From contig NZ_JQLU01000005.1 in assembly GCF_000744375.1 (NCBI RefSeq), positions 2,775,496-2,839,495 of the forward strand: a stretch of DNA of 64,000 bases, given 5' to 3'. Both the position numbers and the translations under genes were made by a program. The notes beneath the pieces are model-generated. The model searched no databases. It was not told the origin of the DNA and was given only the letters and a program-made list of their open reading frames with translations. Numbering within the stretch: position 1 is the stretch's first letter; each line of letters begins with the position of its first letter. Origin of the DNA: Carnobacterium gallinarum DSM 4847. GTDB taxonomy: Bacteria; Bacillota; Bacilli; Lactobacillales; Carnobacteriaceae. Below, in pieces: positions 60,243 to 64,000 of this stretch.

Positions 60243-62147
60243 ATGACTATAACAACATATGAAAAACTTCAATTTAGTCAAGTTCGGAATTTAATTGAGA
60301 GCCACTGTGTGAGTACCTTAGGGAAAGCGCGATTTAAAAAATTAGACCCTAGTTCAAATCCAGTAGTAGTAAACAAGCGCTATCAAGAGACTGAAGAAGC
60401 ACGAAAAATACTAGATGCCAAACTAACAATGCCTTTTATGGGATTGGCTATAGTAGAAAGTTTATTTCAGCAATTAGAAAAAGGATTGATTCTAGAGGCT
60501 AGTGGGTTAATTGAAATGGCTGATTTTTTACGAAGTGGTCGCATGATTCGCCGTTTTATGGAGAAACATGGTAGCTTAGCACCTACATTAGGGATGTATG
60601 CTCGTTCGATTCATGAATATATAGAAATTGAGGAAGAAATTTATTTTTCTATAAAAAATGGACAAGTTGCAAGTGAAGCTAGTAAAGAATTAAAACGTGT
60701 TCGTCGATTAATGGCTGAAAAAGAAAGCAAGATTGAAGAACGTTTAACGAAGTTTCTAAAAAATAAAAGTAATCAAAAACAAATTCAAGAGTTTTTTGTT
60801 AGTAAAAAAAATGAGCGCTACACAATCCCAATTAAGGCTGCCTATAAAAATCAAGTAGCTGGAACCATTGTTGAAACATCTACTAAAGGCACAACCGTTT
60901 TTATCGAGCCAGATGTGGTAACAAAATTAAATGATGAATTGACAGTATTGAAAATGGAAGAAAGTGTAGAAATGTATCAAATATTGGCGACGTTATCAGG
61001 TTTGCTAATTGAACAAATTCAAGAGATTCAACTTAATTTAGAAGTCATTGCTGAATACGATATGATATTTGCTCGTGGAAAATACAGTCGCGCCATTCAA
61101 GGTGTTACTCCTAAGTTAAATCAAGAGGGATACATCCAGTTGATTCAAGGTAGACATCCATTATTGAACACGGAAGAAGCAGTTCCATTAGATTTTACTA
61201 TAGGAAAAACATATCATGGGTTAATTATTACTGGACCCAATGCTGGTGGGAAAACAGTTGTTTTAAAGACTGTTGGTTTGCTGGCTTTGATGACATTACT
61301 GGGCATCCAGTTACCAGCAGATGCAGGTACTGAAATGGCTATTTTTGCAGGTGTATTTGTAGATATTGGAGATAGCCAGAGTTTAGAAAATGCACTAAGT
61401 ACATTTTCTTCTCATATTCAAAATATTGCTGAAATTATGCAGACTGCACCAACCAATAGCTTAGTTTTATTTGATGAAATTGGAAGCGGAACAGAGCCTA
61501 ATGAAGGAGCTGGTTTAGCGATTGCGATATTGGAAGAATTCTATGAACGTGGCAATTGTGTTGTTGCAACAACTCATTATGGTGAAATTAAACGCTATTC
61601 AGAGCTGCATCCAGATTTTATTAATGCGGCAATGGCGTTTGACCAAACTACTTTAACGCCGTTATACAAGCTTTTAATTGGTGAATCTGGCGACAGTAAT
61701 GCACTTTGGATTGCGAAGAAAATGAATTTAAAAACTCAAGTCCTTCAGCAAGCGAAGCAGTATATGGAGAATAAAGAGTACCAGTTAGAGAAACGGAAAA
61801 TAAAATCAGCTAAAGTACAAGCAGAACATGACAAAGCTTCAGTTCCAATAAGTGCTTATGAAAAAGGAGATCGGGTGCTATTGTTAGAGTTCAATGAAAC
61901 GGGGTTGGTGTATGAGGACAATCCCTTAAATGAGACGATTACTATTTTTTATAAAGATGAGTTGCATGAAATAGTGCCGAAACGTCTAAAATTAGAAGTG
62001 AAAGCAGCGAAGTTATATCCAATCGATTACAACCTAGACAGCTTGTTTAGCAGTTATCAAACACGCAAGCTAGAGCATGACATTCAAAGAGGTTCCAAGA
62101 AAGCCTTGAAAAAAATTCATCGTGAAATAAAAGCACAAAAAAAGTAG
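60243..62147 (+). CDS. MutS2-like ATPase lacking the Smr domain
   Basis: The 634-residue protein resembles MutS2, the ABC-type ATPase acting on recombination intermediates and collided ribosomes. It has the helical clamp (residues about 1-300, with VETSTKGTTVFIEPDVVTKLN), Walker A GPNAGGKTVVLKTVG, the signature QSLENALSTFSSHIQNIAEIM, Walker B LVLFDEIGSGTEPNEGAGLAIAILEEF and TTHYGEIK. Full MutS2 is about 785 residues and ends in an Smr nuclease; here the chain stops shortly after a KOW-like segment (AYEKGDRVLLLEFNETGLVYED) and a basic tail. It is a shorter paralogue and not a truncation by frameshift. AAGGAG sets ATG 60243. Confidence 0.85.
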   Translation: MTITTYEKLQFSQVRNLIESHCVSTLGKARFKKLDPSSNPVVVNKRYQETEEARKILDAKLTMPFMGLAIVESLFQQLEKGLILEASGLIEMADFLRSGRMIRRFMEKHGSLAPTLGMYARSIHEYIEIEEEIYFSIKNGQVASEASKELKRVRRLMAEKESKIEERLTKFLKNKSNQKQIQEFFVSKKNERYTIPIKAAYKNQVAGTIVETSTKGTTVFIEPDVVTKLNDELTVLKMEESVEMYQILATLSGLLIEQIQEIQLNLEVIAEYDMIFARGKYSRAIQGVTPKLNQEGYIQLIQGRHPLLNTEEAVPLDFTIGKTYHGLIITGPNAGGKTVVLKTVGLLALMTLLGIQLPADAGTEMAIFAGVFVDIGDSQSLENALSTFSSHIQNIAEIMQTAPTNSLVLFDEIGSGTEPNEGAGLAIAILEEFYERGNCVVATTHYGEIKRYSELHPDFINAAMAFDQTTLTPLYKLLIGESGDSNALWIAKKMNLKTQVLQQAKQYMENKEYQLEKRKIKSAKVQAEHDKASVPISAYEKGDRVLLLEFNETGLVYEDNPLNETITIFYKDELHEIVPKRLKLEVKAAKLYPIDYNLDSLFSSYQTRKLEHDIQRGSKKALKKIHREIKAQKK

Positions 62148-62226
62148 CTTGATGTCGTTCATAAATAAAATTCTGATATACTAAAGTAGAAAATTGATCG
62201 AAAAGACTAATCCAAGGAGCAATGAA

Positions 62227-62898
62227 ATGGAAAAAACAATTGTTGAAAAACTAAAGTTACAATCTTACTCTAAAAAGACAATTCTAAATAAACCAATAGA
62301 TCAATCTTATTTAACGGAATTAAGTGATGCAGACAATGCATTAAATGAGAAAAACTATGACTTGATTTTTGTATTTGTGTATGATTTTTCTGGTATGCAA
62401 CAAATTGTACAACAGATTTCTCAAGGAAATTACTTGAAGGAGAAGGGGTATTTATTTATTGCATATCCTAAAAAAGGAAATACGCGTTACCCTACCTTTG
62501 TTCATCGTGATGAAATTATGCCAGGCTTACAAGTGGACGAAGGAGGCTATTTACCAGACAGTCCTTTGAAATTTTCACGAATGGTATCAATGGATGATAC
62601 GTTTACGGTTGTGGGGATAAAAGAGGCGGGAAAAGAAAAAATGAAGAAATCTACTGCCAGTAGCCAACGTGTTGCTGATTCTGGTGAGTTGGTTGTGAAG
62701 ATTCAAGAGGATTTATACAAAAATCCAACCGAATTGTCATTTTATAATCAATTAACGGCAGGATATCAACGAGACTGGGCGCGCTATGTGTATAGTGCTA
62801 AACAGGCAATCACTCAAGAGAAACGAAAAAAAGAAATGATTATGATATTGGAAAATGGTTTTAAAACCCGAGAATTTTATCGACAATCTTTGAGATAA
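62227..62898 (+). CDS. YdeI/OmpD-associated-like protein
   Basis: The 223-residue protein has an N-terminal alpha/beta part (YDLIFVFVYDFSGMQQIVQQISQGNYLKEKGYLFIAYPKKGN) and a C-terminal helical segment ELSFYNQLTAGYQRDWARYVYSAKQAITQEKRKKEMIMILENG, which is the characteristic YdeI/OmdA tail found in proteins linked to bacteriocin or antibiotic protection, with no proven mechanism. AAGGAG (62214-62219) selects ATG 62227. A terminator follows at 62970. Confidence 0.75.
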   Translation: MEKTIVEKLKLQSYSKKTILNKPIDQSYLTELSDADNALNEKNYDLIFVFVYDFSGMQQIVQQISQGNYLKEKGYLFIAYPKKGNTRYPTFVHRDEIMPGLQVDEGGYLPDSPLKFSRMVSMDDTFTVVGIKEAGKEKMKKSTASSQRVADSGELVVKIQEDLYKNPTELSFYNQLTAGYQRDWARYVYSAKQAITQEKRKKEMIMILENGFKTREFYRQSLR

Positions 62899-62969
62899 GT
62901 GTTAGGTGATCAAATAGAGAAGAAGTTTATGTAGTTTTAAGTTAATTTAATAGAGCATTAGCCATTAAG

Positions 62970-63004
62970 AAATCTAAGAGGAGTTTTTGCTCTTAGATTT
63001 TTTG
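62970..63004 (+). terminator. Terminator after the YdeI-like gene
   Basis: Stem AAATCTAAGAG/CTCTTAGATTT (62970-62980 with 62990-63000) and T-run. Confidence 0.9.
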
Positions 63005-63124
63005 TCGTAAATTTGTACAACACGATAAGAAATTAGAAAACTATGTTGGGAACTATAGGTTTTTATTAAAAAATAAGATAGAATAAAATAGATGGTATTA
63101 TTTAAAGGCTAAGGGGGGATTATT

Positions 63125-64000
63125 TTGTCTGAAGGAAAAGCGAATAACGCAATAAAAAAGAAAAAATCACATATTCCGTTCCGGCTAAATTTATTATTTT
63201 TTCTAGTGTTTTTCTTATTTGCGACACTTATTTTACGTTTAGGAGTGTTACAGCTTGTTAAGGGTGAGCAATTCGAGGCTGAGGTACAGCGAACAGAAAA
63301 AACCTATATTACAGGGAATGTGCCACGAGGGATGATCTATGATAGTCAAGGACGAGAATTAGTTGGGAATAAAGCGATGCAAGCTATTACATATACTCGT
63401 AGTACACAGGTTTCGGCTGTAGAAATGATGAAAACGGCAAAGGTTCTAAGTCAGTACATTCAAATGACTCCAGAAAGTATTGCTGATTTGGAGAATAATC
63501 CTAGAGATTTACAGGATTATTGGGCAATTATTCATGAAAAAGAATTAAATAAGCGTTTAAAGAAAAAAGAGAAAAAATTAGAAGGTGCTAAACTTTATGA
63601 TGTTCAGCTTAGTAAGATTAAGCCAGAAGAATGGCAAGGTTTAACCTCAGCAGAAAAGCAAGTAGCTGCTATTTTTAAACGGATGAATGGAACCTATGCA
63701 TTAACGACGACTTTTATTAAAAGTAAAGATGTTTTAGATACGGAGATAGCAGCAGTTAGTGAAAATTTGACTGAACTACCAGGTGTTGATACATCCACAG
63801 ATTGGCAACGGATTTACCCTCAAGAAGATATGTTGAAGAGCATTTTAGGGAGCGTGACCACAGAAAAGGTCGGGTTGCCTGAAGATCAAGCAAGTGCCTT
63901 AATGGCTAAAGGATATGCTCGAAATGATCGTGTTGGCAATAGCTATATTGAAAAGCAATACGAAACAGTTTTAAGTGGTTCAAAATCTCAATCAGAAACC
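63125..64000 (+). CDS. Second class B penicillin-binding protein, 3'-truncated by window edge
   Basis: The first 292 codons of a paralogue of the PBP at 35446 are visible. The start is TTG 63125 behind AAGGGGGG (63111-63118), giving MSEGKANNAIKKKKSHIPFR. It shares the basic N terminus and membrane segment (KKKKSHIPFRLNLLFF), the NVPRGMIYDSQGR motif, VGNKAMQAITYTR, and TSTDWQRIYPQEDMLKSILGSVTTEK with the first copy. By eye the two are similar over the whole visible length, with about a quarter of positions changed. The transpeptidase domain lies beyond the window. A duplicated transpeptidase may provide specialised or low-affinity cross-linking. Confidence 0.9.
   Translation, partial: MSEGKANNAIKKKKSHIPFRLNLLFFLVFFLFATLILRLGVLQLVKGEQFEAEVQRTEKTYITGNVPRGMIYDSQGRELVGNKAMQAITYTRSTQVSAVEMMKTAKVLSQYIQMTPESIADLENNPRDLQDYWAIIHEKELNKRLKKKEKKLEGAKLYDVQLSKIKPEEWQGLTSAEKQVAAIFKRMNGTYALTTTFIKSKDVLDTEIAAVSENLTELPGVDTSTDWQRIYPQEDMLKSILGSVTTEKVGLPEDQASALMAKGYARNDRVGNSYIEKQYETVLSGSKSQSET

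Overview
The window is AT-rich (low-GC) DNA with short intergenic gaps, clear GGAGG-type ribosome binding sites, sigma-A style promoters and many hairpin plus U-run terminators. Gene content and order are those of a Gram-positive lactic acid bacterium (Lactobacillales). The blocks mutS-mutL, ruvA-ruvB-queA-tgt-yajC, cshB/sodA/pbpA/rpmG/yqgN/rhomboid/yqgQ/glcK/yqhL-like and miaA-hflX-ynbB-glnR-glnA resemble Bacillus/Enterococcus/Carnobacterium chromosomes. Carnobacteriaceae (for example Carnobacterium) is my best guess; the genus is inference, not proof. The window looks chromosomal, with one recognisable insertion sequence and several decayed genes.

Layout: 0-13.5 kb holds DNA repair and tRNA modification (mutS partial, mutL, maf, a PadR regulator with a membrane partner, msrB, ruvAB, queA, a TetR regulator, tgt, yajC). 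13.7-17.3 kb holds mprF, comN and a DUF1801 gene. 17.3-22.4 kb holds adhE behind a promoter flanked by two Rex-like operators, a manganese-type DtxR regulator, and DNA polymerase IV with a LexA box between -35 and -10. 23.3-31.5 kb holds a CBS/DRTGG regulator, nrnA, a secreted CAP protein, zwf, cshB, a DUF1189 protein and sodA. 31.8-43.6 kb is cell envelope and yqg-type genes: a Qnr-like pentapeptide-repeat protein coupled to yfhO, a class B PBP, a short MltG-like protein, rpmG, formate-tetrahydrofolate salvage, rhomboid, yqgQ-glcK, a lipoprotein and a cysteine-less rhodanese. 43.9-50.1 kb holds a GDPD, miaA, hflX, ynbB and glnRA with a GlnR box.

50.6-52.7 kb is a small accessory island: an RNPP-type HTH/TPR regulator, a perfect 12-bp palindrome at the next promoter, and three unknown small proteins. 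It is followed by tRNA-Arg(TCT). 53.3-57.9 kb is a redox/organic-acid module: a CitA/DcuS-type two-component system converging on a D-2-hydroxyacid dehydrogenase and an AEC-family carrier, whose upstream region carries a Rex-like operator nearly identical to one at adhE. 58.2-59.9 kb is an IS1202-type element with a 29-bp target duplication. It sits against a short transcription unit that encodes almost nothing and may be an ncRNA or a dead gene. The window ends with a MutS2-like ATPase lacking an Smr domain, a YdeI-like protein and the 5' part of a second copy of the class B PBP.

Shared logic: NADH-linked fermentation (adhE and the hydroxyacid dehydrogenase) appears to be under one redox signal, DNA repair genes (dinB, possibly ruvA) under LexA, and nitrogen assimilation under GlnR. 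At least four intergenic stretches contain frameshifted gene remnants (SRPBCC, NADAR and unrecognised ones), pointing to ongoing gene loss.
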